In this document: piece after piece, positions 15,883-24,492 of the stretch | How positions within the stretch are numbered: position 1 is the first letter of the stretch | Layout: each line of letters starts with the position of its first letter | Source of the DNA: Neisseria sicca | GTDB taxonomy: Bacteria > Pseudomonadota > Gammaproteobacteria > Burkholderiales > Neisseriaceae | Length of the DNA: 64,000 nt | Assembly (NCBI RefSeq): GCF_017753665.1 | Contig: NZ_CP072524.1 | Location: 2,294,001 to 2,358,000, forward strand | Direction: 5' to 3' | Program-made: the position numbers and the translations under genes | The notes under the pieces: generated by a model | What the model saw: the letters and a program-made list of their open reading frames with translations, nothing else | What the model was told of the DNA's origin: nothing | The model's database searches: none

Positions 15883-17158
15883 CAGTGATATTTTAATTGT
15901 AGATGACGAAGTAGGTATCCGCGACTTGCTCTCGGAAATCCTCCAAGACGAAGGTTATTCCGTGGCTTTGGCGGAGAACGCCGAAGAGGCGCGCCAACTG
16001 CGCCACCAAACCCGTCCCGCCATGGTGTTGTTGGACATCTGGATGCCCGACTGCGACGGCATCACCCTGCTCAAAGAGTGGGCGAAAAACGGGCAGCTCA
16101 ATATGCCCGTGGTGATGATGAGCGGACACGCCAGCATCGACACCGCCGTCGAAGCCACCAAAATCGGCGCGCTCGACTTTTTGGAAAAACCGGTTGCCCT
16201 GCAAAAGCTGCTCTCTACCGTCGACCGCGCCCTCAAACACGGCGAAATGCAGATGGCGGCGGGCTTGTCCTTCGATAAGCTCGGCAACAGCCCCGCCATT
16301 CAGGAATTCAAACAGCAGCTCGAGCCTGCCGTGAAAAAAAGCGGTCCCGTGCTGCTCAGCGGCGAAACCGGTTCGCCGTTTGAAATCGTTGCCCGCTATT
16401 TCCACAAAAGCGGCACACCTTGGGTCGAACTCAGCCGCGTCGAACTCATCGCGGACGCGCCTTTAGAGTTGCTGCAAAAAGCATCGGGCGGCACGCTCTA
16501 TCTCGGTGATGCCGCGCAGTACAGCAAAAACATCCAAAACGGCATCAGCTTCATCCTCGGTAAGGCAGACCGTTACAACGTGCGTGTCATTGTCGCCGGC
16601 AGCCATGCCGCCGATGAAAGCCCGGCAGACGCCATTGCCGATGCCAAGTTGTCCGAACTGCTCTCCGGCAACGTCATCAGCATCCCGCCGTTGCGCAGCC
16701 AATCCGAAGACATCGCCTTCTTGGTCAACCAAGTCATGACCGAATTGGCGGACAGTGAAAAAATCCAGCCCGTCAAATTCAGCAACGGCTCGCTGACTGT
16801 CCTCTGCCAATACAACTGGCCGGGCAATTTCGACCAACTCCGCAGCGTCGTGAAAAACCTGATGCTGGAAGCGGACGGACAAGAAGTCCACGAGCAGGCG
16901 GTCGTTGCCGCATTGGGACAAAAACGGGCAACGGTTGCTACCGAAATCGTCGGCGGTTTCAACTTCAACATGCCTTTGCGCGAACTGCGTGAAGAGTTGG
17001 AACGCCGCTATTTCGAATACCACATCGCCCAAGAAGGGCAAAACATGAGTCGCGTCGCCCAAAAAGTCGGCTTGGAGCGCACGCACCTTTACCGCAAACT
17101 CAAACAATTAGGCATCAGCGTTTCCCGCCGCAGCGCAGCGGAAAAAGCAGAAGAGTAG
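15875..17158 (+). CDS. ntrX: NtrX-type response regulator with a degenerate AAA+ domain
   Basis: 427 residues. Receiver domain 1-120 with phospho-acceptor Asp54 (MVLLDIWMPDCDG) and conserved ILIVDDEVGIRDLL. The central region resembles a sigma-54 activator AAA+ domain but has lost key residues: Walker A reads SGETGSPFE instead of GExGxGKE, Walker B reads GGTLYLGDAA without the DE pair, and no GAFTGA loop is present. The C-terminal Fis-type helix-turn-helix is intact (NMSRVAQKVGLERTHLYRKL). It therefore probably binds DNA without acting as a sigma-54 ATPase, which fits the decay of RpoN in Neisseria. It overlaps ntrY and ends in a DUS terminator. Confidence 0.93.
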   Translation: MRSSDILIVDDEVGIRDLLSEILQDEGYSVALAENAEEARQLRHQTRPAMVLLDIWMPDCDGITLLKEWAKNGQLNMPVVMMSGHASIDTAVEATKIGALDFLEKPVALQKLLSTVDRALKHGEMQMAAGLSFDKLGNSPAIQEFKQQLEPAVKKSGPVLLSGETGSPFEIVARYFHKSGTPWVELSRVELIADAPLELLQKASGGTLYLGDAAQYSKNIQNGISFILGKADRYNVRVIVAGSHAADESPADAIADAKLSELLSGNVISIPPLRSQSEDIAFLVNQVMTELADSEKIQPVKFSNGSLTVLCQYNWPGNFDQLRSVVKNLMLEADGQEVHEQAVVAALGQKRATVATEIVGGFNFNMPLRELREELERRYFEYHIAQEGQNMSRVAQKVGLERTHLYRKLKQLGISVSRRSAAEKAEE

Positions 17159-17172
17159 GGCGGCAGTAGGAT

Positions 17173-17225
17173 AAAAGGTCGTCTGAAAGCATATGGCACG
17201 CCGCGGTATGTTTTCAGACGACCTT
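17173..17225 (+). terminator. DUS-pair terminator after ntrX
   Basis: AAAAGGTCGTCTGAAA and TTTTCAGACGACCTT enclose a loop of about 20 nt. Confidence 0.8.
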
Positions 17226-17589
17226 GTTTGCCATCAACTCGACCGCTTTTGCCGTATCCAACCCACTGATGCAAATCCGGTTCATTTATTGAATGCGCCA
17301 TTCCCGTGCAGGCGGGAGAAGGAATCACGGCTGCGTGCGACAATCATTTGAATAACAGATATTTCTACCGTATCGTGTAGAATATAAAAATATTACAAAA
17401 GTTACTAACGGGCTGCCGGCTGTTCAGCAGCATCCGCATGGCGGTGAACGGACAGGAAACCGGAAGCTGGCGCGGGAACGCCGTATCGGTTTAAAGTTCG
17501 CCGGTTTTATCTTTAAATACTGACATTTATCCGTTTTCAGACGACCTCACGAACAAAGGTCGTCTGAAAACAACAAGGGGACACAATTG
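17226..17589. other. Gene-free stretch before dprA
   Basis: No gene. A degenerate dRS3 (ATTCCCGTGCAGGCGGGAGA, about 17300-17319), an AT-rich patch near 17340-17400 and an inverted DUS pair (17533-17571) just before the dprA ribosome-binding site AAGGGG (17575-17580). Confidence 0.7.
17533..17571. repeat. Inverted DUS pair in front of dprA
   Basis: GTTTTCAGACGACCT and AGGTCGTCTGAAAAC form a perfect 15-bp stem with a 9-nt loop. It lies in the 5' region of dprA rather than after a gene, so it is not an obvious terminator. Confidence 0.8.
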
Positions 17590-18810
17590 ATGACGGAAAA
17601 TGACCGCCTTGCCTGGCTGCAACTGGCGTTTACGCCTTATGTCGGCGCGGAGGGCTTCTTGCTCCTGCTGCAACGTTTCGGCAGCGCGAAAGCCGCGCTG
17701 GATGCTCCGGCGGAACAAATAGCCGCGGTGGTGCGCCACAAGCAGGCAGCCGAATCTTGGCGCAACGGCGAAAAACGGGCGTTGGCGCAAAAGGCTGCGG
17801 AAGCGGCGTTGCAATGGGAAACGCAGGACGGCTGCCGTTTGTTGCTGCTGCAAGATGATGATTTTCCCGAAATGCTGACGCAGGGCATTACCGCGCCGCC
17901 GGTTTTGTTTTTGCGCGGCAACGTGCAACTGCTGCACAAACCTTCCGCCGCCATCGTCGGCAGCCGCCATGCCACGCCGCAGGCGATGCGGATTGCCAAA
18001 GATTTTGGTAGGGCGTTGAGCGAAAGGGATATTCCTGTCGTGTCGGGTATGGCTTCGGGTATAGACACCGCCGCCCATCAAGGCGCGTTACAGGCGGGCG
18101 GCAGTACCATCGCCGTCTGGGGAACGGGCATAGACCGCATTTATCCGCCGTCCAATAAAAACCTTGCCTATGAAATCGCCGAAAAAGGGTTGATCGTCAG
18201 CGAGTTTCCTTTGGATACGCGGCCTTTTGCGGGCAACTTCCCGCGCCGCAACCGCCTGATCGCTGCATTGTCGCAGGTTACGCTGGTGGTCGAGGCCGCC
18301 TTGGAATCCGGTTCACTGATTACCGCCAAGCTGGCGGCGGAGATGGGGCGGGAGGTGATGGCGGTACCCGGTTCGATAGACAATCCGCACAGCAAAGGCT
18401 GTCACAAGCTGATTAAAGACGGCGCGAAATTGGTGGAATGTTTGGACGACATCCTTCACGAATGTCCGGGGCTATTGCAAAATGCGGCAGTTCCATCATA
18501 TTCTATAAATAAGAAAAACAAAAAAACGGAAAAACGCACTGCCGTCAGAGAGACGTCGTCTGAACCTGTTTTACCGTTTTCAGACGACCTTCATGTCCGA
18601 AAACAGCCGGCGCAAGCCAATACGGTTGCCGCGCCGACAGCGGAAGACGGGCTGCTGGACGCCATGGGTTACGACCCCGTTCATCCCGATATATTGGCGC
18701 AGCAAACCGCATGGGCGGCGGCAGACGTTTACGCTCGACTGCTGGAATACGAACTCGACGGCATCGTCGCCGCCTTGCCGGGCGGACGCTATCAGCGCAT
18801 AAAAGCATAA
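17590..18810 (+). CDS. dprA: DNA-processing protein DprA (Smf)
   Basis: 406 residues. DprA protects incoming single-stranded DNA in transformation and loads RecA. An N-terminal SAM-like region is followed by the Rossmann-like DprA core: SAAIVGSRHATPQAMRIAKD, VVSGMASGIDTAAHQGAL, VWGTGIDRIYPP, IVSEFPLDTRPFAGNFPRRN, VVEAALESGSLITAKLAAE and VPGSIDNPHSKGCHKLI. A C-terminal winged-helix domain (about 345-406) comes after a linker. The linker at residues 322-335 is encoded by an inverted DUS pair (18553-18592), reading SSEPVLPFSDDL. ATG at 17590 was chosen 9 nt after AAGGGG; a TTG at 17587 adds one residue. It heads dprA-smg-topA. Confidence 0.96.
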   Translation: MTENDRLAWLQLAFTPYVGAEGFLLLLQRFGSAKAALDAPAEQIAAVVRHKQAAESWRNGEKRALAQKAAEAALQWETQDGCRLLLLQDDDFPEMLTQGITAPPVLFLRGNVQLLHKPSAAIVGSRHATPQAMRIAKDFGRALSERDIPVVSGMASGIDTAAHQGALQAGGSTIAVWGTGIDRIYPPSNKNLAYEIAEKGLIVSEFPLDTRPFAGNFPRRNRLIAALSQVTLVVEAALESGSLITAKLAAEMGREVMAVPGSIDNPHSKGCHKLIKDGAKLVECLDDILHECPGLLQNAAVPSYSINKKNKKTEKRTAVRETSSEPVLPFSDDLHVRKQPAQANTVAAPTAEDGLLDAMGYDPVHPDILAQQTAWAAADVYARLLEYELDGIVAALPGGRYQRIKA

Positions 18811-18835
18811 TTGATTCATTCATTAAGGAACCAGC

Positions 18836-19291
18836 ATGACAGAAGTCATCGCCTATCTCATCGAACACTTCCAAGATTTCGACAACTGCCCGCCGCCGGA
18901 GGATTTGGGCCGCCTGTTGGAAGATGCGGGTTTTGACGTAACGGAAATCGGCAATACGCTGATGATGATGGAAGTGTTGTTCAATACGTCCGAATTCGCC
19001 GCCGCGCCGTTCGACAGCCATGCCCTGCGCGTGTATTGCAACGAGGAAGTGGAAAACCTGCCGCAGGAAGTCATGGGGCTGATGCAGTATCTGGTTGCCG
19101 AACGCGCCATCACTTACGAGCAGCGCGAAATCGTCATCCACGCCCTGATGCACATCCCGCCCGAAGAAATCACACTCGATACGGCGAAAGTGCTGGTGTT
19201 GCTCTTATTGTGGGCGCACAAAAGCGAATTGCCCGTCTTAATCGGCGACGACCTGATGGGCGCGCTCAACGGCAAAGCGACCATGCATTAA
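18836..19291 (+). CDS. smg: Smg family protein (DUF494)
   Basis: 151 residues, the usual Smg length, with the family start MTEVIAYLIEHFQDF and the conserved PPPEDLGRLLEDAGFD. Acidic, cytoplasmic, with no known enzyme motif. Smg lies between dprA and topA in many proteobacteria, as here. AAGGAA precedes the ATG. Function not established. Confidence 0.93.
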   Translation: MTEVIAYLIEHFQDFDNCPPPEDLGRLLEDAGFDVTEIGNTLMMMEVLFNTSEFAAAPFDSHALRVYCNEEVENLPQEVMGLMQYLVAERAITYEQREIVIHALMHIPPEEITLDTAKVLVLLLLWAHKSELPVLIGDDLMGALNGKATMH

Positions 19292-19294
19292 ACC

Positions 19295-19342
19295 TTTTCA
19301 GACGACCTTTTGACGCAGCTTGTTCAGAAAGGTCGTCTGAAA
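19295..19342. repeat. Inverted DUS pair between smg and topA
   Basis: TTTCAGACGACCTTT and AAAGGTCGTCTGAAA form a perfect stem of about 15 bp around a loop of about 17 nt. It may end part of the dprA-smg transcripts. Confidence 0.75.
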
Positions 19343-19375
19343 CGCATCATCCAATACATTAAAAGAGAACAAACA

Positions 19376-21682
19376 ATGGCGAAAAACCTCTTAATCGTCG
19401 AATCACCGTCCAAAGCCAAAACCCTGAAAAAATACCTTGGCGGCGATTTCGAAATTTTGGCCTCCTACGGCCACGTCCGCGACCTCGTCCCCAAAAACGG
19501 TGCCGTCGATCCCGAACACGACTTCGCCATGAAATACGAGCTGATCAAACGCAACGCCAAACACGTCGATGCGATTGTTGCCGGAGCTAAAGAAGCCGAA
19601 AACATCTACCTCGCAACCGACCCGGATAGGGAAGGCGAAGCGATTTCCTGGCACCTTTTTGAAATCCTCAAATCCAAACGCGGCCTGAAAAACATCAAGC
19701 CACAGCGTGTCGTGTTCCACGAAATCACCAAAAATGCCGTGCTCGATGCCGTCGCCAATCCGCGCGAAATCGAAATGGATTTGGTCGATGCGCAACAAGC
19801 CCGCCGCGCTTTGGACTATCTGGTCGGTTTCAACCTCTCGCCATTGTTGTGGAAAAAAATCCGCCGCGGCTTGAGCGCAGGCCGTGTGCAAAGTCCCGCC
19901 TTGCGTTTGATTTGCGAACGCGAAAACGAAATCCGCGCGTTTGAAGCGCAGGAATATTGGACGGTGCATCTCGACAGCCACAAAGGCCGCAGCAAGTTCA
20001 CCGCCAAACTCGCCCAATACAACGGGGCGAAACTCGAACAATTCGACCTGCCAAACGAAGCCGCGCAAGCCGACGTGTTGAAAGAACTTGAAGGCAAAGA
20101 GGCCGTCGTTACCGCCATCGAAAAGAAAAAGCGCAACCGCAATCCCGCCGCGCCGTTCACCACATCCACCATGCAGCAGGATGCCGTGCGCAAACTCGGC
20201 TTCACCACCGACCGCACCATGCGTACCGCCCAGCAGCTTTACGAAGGTATAGACGTGGGGCAGGGCGCCATCGGTCTGATTACCTATATGCGTACCGACA
20301 GCGTGAACTTGGCTGACGAAGCGTTAACCGAAATCCGCCATTACATCGAAAACAAAATCGGCAAAGAATATCTGCCGAGTGCCGCCAAACAATACAAAAC
20401 CAAATCCAAAAACGCCCAAGAAGCGCACGAAGCCATCCGTCCGACTTCCGTGTACCGCACGCCCGAAAGCGTCAAACCCTTCCTGAGTGCAGACCAGTTC
20501 AAACTCTATCAAATGATTTGGCAGCGTACCGTCGCCTGTCAGATGACGCCCGCCAAATTCGACCAAACCACCGTCGATATTACCGTCGGCAAAGGCGTAT
20601 TCCGCGTAACCGGACAAGTGCAAACCTTCGCAGGCTTCCTCAGCGTTTACGAAGAAAGCAGCGACGATGAAGAAGGCGAAGACAGCAAAAAACTGCCCGA
20701 AATGAGCGAAGGCGACAAATTGCCCGTGGACAAACTCTACGGCGAGCAACACTTTACCACCCCGCCGCCGCGCTACAACGAAGCCACGCTGGTTAAAGCC
20801 CTCGAAGAATACGGCATCGGCCGCCCCTCGACCTACGCCAGCATCATCTCCACGCTCAAAGACCGCGAATACGTTACCCTTGAGCAAAAACGCTTCATGC
20901 CCACCGATACAGGCGACATCGTCAACAAATTCCTGACCGAACACTTCGCCCAATACGTCGACTATCACTTCACCGCCAAACTCGAAGACCAGCTCGACGA
21001 AATCGCCGACGGCAAACGCCGCTGGATTCCTGTGATGGACAAATTCTGGAAACCGTTCATCAAGCAAGTGGAAGAAAAAGAAGGCATCGAACGCGCCAAA
21101 TTCACCACGCAGGAACTCGACGAAACCTGTCCGAAATGCGGCGAACACAAACTGCAAATCAAGTTCGGCAAAATGGGCCGCTTCGTCGCCTGCGCCGGCT
21201 ATCCCGAGTGCAGCTACACGCGCAACGTCAACGAAACCGCCGAAGAAGCCGCCGAGCGCATCGCCAAAGCCGAAGCAGAACAAGCCGAACTTGATGGGCG
21301 CGAATGCCCCAAATGCGGCGGACGGCTGGTGTACAAATACAGCCGTACCGGCAGCAAATTCATCGGCTGCGCAAACTACCCCAAATGCAAGCACGTCGAG
21401 CCGCTGGAAAAACCCAAAGATACCGGCGTCCAATGCCCGCAATGCAAAAAAGGCAACCTCGTCGAGCGCAAATCCCGCTACGGCAAACTGTTTTACAGTT
21501 GCAGCACCTATCCCGACTGCAACTACGCCACTTGGAACCCGCCCGTTGCCGAAGAATGCCCGAACTGCCATTGGCCGGTCTTGACCATCAAAACCACCAA
21601 ACGCTGGGGCGTGGAAAAAGTCTGTCCGCAAAAAGAATGCGGCTGGAAAGAACAGATTGAACCGCCTGCACCGAAAGAATGA
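19376..21682 (+). CDS. topA: DNA topoisomerase I
   Basis: 768 residues. It relaxes negative supercoils. The Toprim domain is intact (NLLIVESPSKAKTLKKYLGG and LATDPDREGEAISWHL), as is the active-site Tyr304 in GLITYMRTDSVN. The C-terminal half has four Cys4-type zinc ribbons: CPKCGEHKLQIKFGKMGRF, CPKCGGRLVYKYSRTGSKF, CPQCKKGNLVERKSRYGKLF and CPNCHWPVLTIK. ATG at 19376 gives the normal MAKNLLIVESP start; a longer frame from 19310 would translate through a DUS and is rejected. Confidence 0.97.
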   Translation: MAKNLLIVESPSKAKTLKKYLGGDFEILASYGHVRDLVPKNGAVDPEHDFAMKYELIKRNAKHVDAIVAGAKEAENIYLATDPDREGEAISWHLFEILKSKRGLKNIKPQRVVFHEITKNAVLDAVANPREIEMDLVDAQQARRALDYLVGFNLSPLLWKKIRRGLSAGRVQSPALRLICERENEIRAFEAQEYWTVHLDSHKGRSKFTAKLAQYNGAKLEQFDLPNEAAQADVLKELEGKEAVVTAIEKKKRNRNPAAPFTTSTMQQDAVRKLGFTTDRTMRTAQQLYEGIDVGQGAIGLITYMRTDSVNLADEALTEIRHYIENKIGKEYLPSAAKQYKTKSKNAQEAHEAIRPTSVYRTPESVKPFLSADQFKLYQMIWQRTVACQMTPAKFDQTTVDITVGKGVFRVTGQVQTFAGFLSVYEESSDDEEGEDSKKLPEMSEGDKLPVDKLYGEQHFTTPPPRYNEATLVKALEEYGIGRPSTYASIISTLKDREYVTLEQKRFMPTDTGDIVNKFLTEHFAQYVDYHFTAKLEDQLDEIADGKRRWIPVMDKFWKPFIKQVEEKEGIERAKFTTQELDETCPKCGEHKLQIKFGKMGRFVACAGYPECSYTRNVNETAEEAAERIAKAEAEQAELDGRECPKCGGRLVYKYSRTGSKFIGCANYPKCKHVEPLEKPKDTGVQCPQCKKGNLVERKSRYGKLFYSCSTYPDCNYATWNPPVAEECPNCHWPVLTIKTTKRWGVEKVCPQKECGWKEQIEPPAPKE

Positions 21683-21705
21683 TGAAAGTAGGTTGGTTTA
21701 AAGAG

Positions 21706-21739
21706 AAAAGGTCGTCTGAAAAAATTTCAGACGACCTTT
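21706..21739. terminator. Bidirectional DUS terminator between topA and the reverse-strand gene
   Basis: AAAAGGTCGTCTGAAA and TTTCAGACGACCTTT form a stem with a very short loop and A/T tails on both sides, between two convergent genes. Confidence 0.85.
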
Positions 21740-21756
21740 GCTGTTCTGTGATTGTT

Positions 21757-22449
21757 TTATTTAAATCCGCGTGTCGTTTTAAAGTCCGATAAAATACGGT
21801 TCATTTCTGGTTCAAATAAGGCTATGTAATCGTAAGATAGACCGCGGCTGGCACTAGGGTGGGGCAGGCAGACGACTTCGCAATTTTCAAACGATTGGAA
21901 TCTGATTTTGAAACGTGTACCGCTAAAATCTTTTTGTACTACTCGTAGCGGTTGAGTTTGTTTTCCGACAAGCTGCTCGAAGCGCGGCAATACATTTGCG
22001 CAATTAAGATAATTTGTCAGGTTGCTTCCCATGAAGAGAATCAATTTAGGGCGTAGTTTCTCAATGTGGTAGAGAAAATTATCGACGTGTTCAGGTTGGA
22101 GAAATTTGTTTGGATTGTCGATTTTGTTGCCCTGAGTGGCTGCCCAGTTGGTTTGAACCAGGGATTTTTCAAATGCACCGCCCAATCCATTTTCGTCTAA
22201 GGGGTGTCCCCACATTTCAAACCAGTTTTTTATCGTATTGTCGTAACGCCACTTTTTTGCCTGCTCACCATAATAGAGGGATTTATTGGCAAATGTATGG
22301 TCGATTTTGTTTTCAGGGAGTTTGTATTCACCTGCTACATAAGCAGCCTCATCGGCTTTACTCCAACCCCATTCATACCCACAAATCATTAAACCATGTT
22401 TGTCGTTGTAACCTTGGAATATACTGTTACTGAGATTCAGGTCTGACAT
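21757..22449 (-). CDS. Uncharacterised protein, possibly uracil-DNA-glycosylase-like fold
   Basis: 230 residues from ATG at 22449 (MSDLNLSNSIFQGYNDKHGL), with AAGG about 10 nt upstream; an upstream ATG at 22536 adds 29 residues in a very AT-rich, unlikely stretch. An N-terminal GLMICGYEWGWS, a middle KLILFMGSNLTNYL and a C-terminal CEVVCLPHPSASRGLSYDYI are placed like the motifs of the uracil-DNA-glycosylase superfamily (first-strand loop and terminal HPS motif). This is a weak pattern match, not a family assignment. The gene is clearly more AT-rich than topA or rsmD, hinting at acquisition. It is not in an operon. Confidence 0.6.
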   Translation of the reverse strand: MSDLNLSNSIFQGYNDKHGLMICGYEWGWSKADEAAYVAGEYKLPENKIDHTFANKSLYYGEQAKKWRYDNTIKNWFEMWGHPLDENGLGGAFEKSLVQTNWAATQGNKIDNPNKFLQPEHVDNFLYHIEKLRPKLILFMGSNLTNYLNCANVLPRFEQLVGKQTQPLRVVQKDFSGTRFKIRFQSFENCEVVCLPHPSASRGLSYDYIALFEPEMNRILSDFKTTRGFK

Positions 22450-22582
22450 GATAATAACCTTATATAAATATTTCACAGAGAGATACTCATTATAAATAAG
22501 TAAATGTAATTTATCTAGTTTAAGTTTAAAATGCACTTTACATGGTGAAACATAGTTCAGTATTTCATGTCGTCAAACTCAA

Positions 22583-22625
22583 ACTGAAAAGGTCGTCTGA
22601 AAAATTTTCAGACGACCTTTTCAGT
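22583..22625 (-). terminator. DUS terminator of the small membrane protein gene
   Basis: ACTGAAAAGGTCGTCTGAAA and its exact reverse complement, with almost no loop, 17 bp beyond the reverse-strand stop at 22642. Confidence 0.8.
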
Positions 22626-22641
22626 CTTATTAAGAAAGGAT

Positions 22642-22863
22642 TTAACGCCTTGCAAAAACCAGTGTGGCAAGAAAGAATAAACTGACTATCAGAGCAACGG
22701 TTTTGCCGATCAAGGGCAGGCAAAAGACGAACCAAAGCAGACCGCGTCCCAAGTTCGGAATCAATCCCAAGTGGCGGTAATATTCGTCAAAGAAATGGGC
22801 GTGGGCGGTGAAGGCAATCACGCCGCCGATATAAACACCCAAAATAATTTTCCAAAGCGGCAT
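22642..22863 (-). CDS. Small hypothetical membrane protein
   Basis: 73 residues with two membrane segments: about 4-22 (WKIILGVYIGGVIAFTAHA) and about 45-70 (FVFCLPLIGKTVALIVSLFF), joined by a charged loop with HFFDEYYRHLG, and ending in a basic ARR. No family recognised. It has its own terminator, and a 270-bp gap separates it from the divergent rsmD. Confidence 0.65.
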   Translation of the reverse strand: MPLWKIILGVYIGGVIAFTAHAHFFDEYYRHLGLIPNLGRGLLWFVFCLPLIGKTVALIVSLFFLATLVFARR

Positions 22864-23048
22864 TGTCAGCCATCCATATTTTCATTAAGTATTATGGCCA
22901 ATAGACTGAAAAAACGGTGGGAAAGTTCTAATGGTGGACGTAAGCAACCTTTTTATTTGAGAAAATATTTTATGATTTATAAAATTTTGTAAGTTTACCA
23001 TTATAAAAAATAAAATTTCACGATGCGCCGATTTGTTTTCATGCGGCC

Positions 23049-23076
23049 TTAAATGAAAAAAACGCTGCGGTATAAT
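23049..23076 (+). promoter_or_regulatory. Possible rsmD promoter
   Basis: A consensus -10 TATAAT at 23071-23076 with a weak TTAAAT -35 16 bp upstream. A single DUS (23098-23110) lies in the presumed leader. Confidence 0.4.
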
Positions 23077-23133
23077 GGCTGCTTTGTCATTCTTTAGAGG
23101 TCGTCTGAAACTGTTGGACGATTCGTTTTAATC

Positions 23134-23700
23134 ATGAGCAAACACAGCAAACATTCAAATCAAGTCCGCATCATCGGCGGGCAATGCAGGGGACGGAAAC
23201 TGGTTTTTGCAGATGCGGACGGTCTGCGTCCAACGCCTGACAGTGTCCGCGAAAAACTTTTCAATTGGCTGGGTCAGGATTTGACCGGTATGAATGCGTT
23301 GGATTTGTTTGCTGGAAGCGGCGCGTTGGGATTTGAGGCCGCGTCCCGTAACGCGAAGAGGGTGGTGCTGGCAGATAATAATCGCAAAACTGCCGATATG
23401 CTGCGGCAAAACGCCAGAGCATTGGGTTTGGATAAACTGGAAATCCTCAATACCGATGGCCTTGCGTATCTGCAGAGGTCGTCTGAAAAGTTTGATGTGG
23501 TCTTTTTGGATCCGCCGTTTGCGTGGCAGGATTGGGAAAATTTGTTTGCTTCTTTGAAAAACAGCTTGAAAAACGGGGCAATGGTCTATATTGAAGCAGG
23601 GGAGCTGCCCGATTTCCCCGAGTGGCTGGAGCCTTATCGCGAAGGACGGGCGGGTAAGAGCAGTTTTGTGCTCTTGCAGTTTGTCCAAGTAGCTGAATAG
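23134..23700 (+). CDS. rsmD: 16S rRNA guanine-N2 methyltransferase RsmD (G966)
   Basis: 188 residues, class I SAM methyltransferase. RsmD signatures: VRIIGGQCRGRKL at the start, GLRPTPDSVREKLFNWL, the SAM loop ALDLFAGSGALGFEA, and the catalytic FLDPPF. An in-frame DUS (about 23474) gives QRSSEKFD. No strong ribosome-binding site precedes ATG; the start was picked by family N-terminus. Confidence 0.95.
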   Translation: MSKHSKHSNQVRIIGGQCRGRKLVFADADGLRPTPDSVREKLFNWLGQDLTGMNALDLFAGSGALGFEAASRNAKRVVLADNNRKTADMLRQNARALGLDKLEILNTDGLAYLQRSSEKFDVVFLDPPFAWQDWENLFASLKNSLKNGAMVYIEAGELPDFPEWLEPYREGRAGKSSFVLLQFVQVAE

Positions 23701-23767
23701 TAAGAGATTTGAGAATCATTACCAGGGTGTAAACATTCGCCTAAACGGATTGTTTTTGACGCGTTTG

Positions 23768-23776
23768 TGCTATAAT
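23768..23776 (+). promoter_or_regulatory. Extended -10 promoter of the ferredoxin gene
   Basis: TGCTATAAT has a perfect -10 (23771-23776) and a TG extension; no good -35 at 17 bp. Transcript start would be about 40 nt before the ATG. Confidence 0.6.
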
Positions 23777-23821
23777 CCGCGCCCAATCGGTTTTGATAAT
23801 TTAAATGAAAAAGGAAAAGAA

Positions 23822-24073
23822 ATGTCGCTCTTTATTACAGATGAGTGCATTAACTGTGACGTTTGCGAGCCGGAGTGCCCCAATGACGCCATCTCGCAAG
23901 GCGAGGAAATTTACGAAATCAACCCTAATTTGTGTACGCAGTGCGTAGGCCATTACGATGAGCCGCAATGTCAGCAGGTATGTCCCGTGGACTGCATCCT
24001 GATTGATGAAGAGCATCCGGAAACACACGAAGAGCTGATGGCAAAATACGAAAAAATCATTCAGTTCAAATAA
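23822..24073 (+). CDS. 4Fe-4S dicluster ferredoxin, YfhL family
   Basis: 83 residues. Two cluster motifs: CINCDVCEPECP near residues 9-20, and CTQCVGHYDEPQCQQVCP, with the longer spacer typical of the YfhL-type subgroup. It starts MSLFITDECINC, the standard N-terminus. AAGGAA lies about 5 nt before ATG at 23822, and an extended -10 promoter is upstream. It is an electron carrier; the partner enzyme is not evident from context. The following tRNA-tuf operon has its own promoter. Confidence 0.92.
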   Translation: MSLFITDECINCDVCEPECPNDAISQGEEIYEINPNLCTQCVGHYDEPQCQQVCPVDCILIDEEHPETHEELMAKYEKIIQFK

Positions 24074-24130
24074 ATTCTTTTTTAAAGCAATAAATTGAGT
24101 GATTTTAAGAAAACAAAATTAAAAAAGAAC

Positions 24131-24159
24131 TTGACGAAAATCTGAGTCACGAATAAACT
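24131..24159 (+). promoter_or_regulatory. Promoter of the tRNA-tuf operon
   Basis: TTGACG (24131-24136), 17 bp, TAAACT (24154-24159), about 14 nt before tRNA-Tyr. Confidence 0.6.
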
Positions 24160-24172
24160 TGCGTTCTCTTTT

Positions 24173-24256
24173 GGTGGGATTCCCGAGCGGTCAAAGGGGG
24201 CAGACTGTAAATCTGTTGCGAGAGCTTCGAAGGTTCGAATCCTTCTCCCACCACCA
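24173..24256 (+). tRNA. tRNA-Tyr (GTA)
   Basis: A long variable-arm tRNA. Acceptor GGTGGGA pairs with TCCCACC, anticodon loop CTGTAAA gives GTA, the T arm GGTTCGAATCC is standard, and CCA is encoded. First of three tRNAs in front of tuf. Confidence 0.96.
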
Positions 24257-24292
24257 AATTCCAATGTGTTGGAGCATTGATGCAGTAAGTCT

Positions 24293-24366
24293 GCGGGTGT
24301 AGCTCAATGGTAGAGCAGAAGCCTTCCAAGCTTACGGTGAGGGTTCGATTCCCTTCACCCGCTCCA
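24293..24366 (+). tRNA. tRNA-Gly (TCC)
   Basis: Acceptor GCGGGTG pairs with CACCCGC, anticodon loop CTTCCAA gives TCC, T arm GGGTTCGATTCCC, encoded CCA. Confidence 0.96.
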
Positions 24367-24377
24367 ATAGTCTATTG

Positions 24378-24452
24378 GCCCATGTAGCTCAGGGGTAGAG
24401 CACTCCCTTGGTAAGGGAGAGGCCGGCAGTTCAAATCTGCCCATGGGCACCA
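24378..24452 (+). tRNA. tRNA-Thr (GGT)
   Basis: Acceptor GCCCATG pairs with CATGGGC, anticodon stem CTCCC/GGGAG with loop TTGGTAA gives GGT, encoded CCA. It lies 40 bp before tuf. Confidence 0.96.
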
Positions 24453-24492
24453 AATACCATTTTCTCAGTATTTTAAAGATAGGAAATTTGCC

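Noticed and set aside
19310..19375. N-terminal extension of topA
   Set aside because: It would translate through an inverted DUS pair; MAKNLLIVESP is the normal start.
20324..21631. 435-codon reverse-strand frame opposite topA
   Set aside because: Phe/Ala/Gly-rich shadow of the zinc-ribbon coding region, with no start signal.
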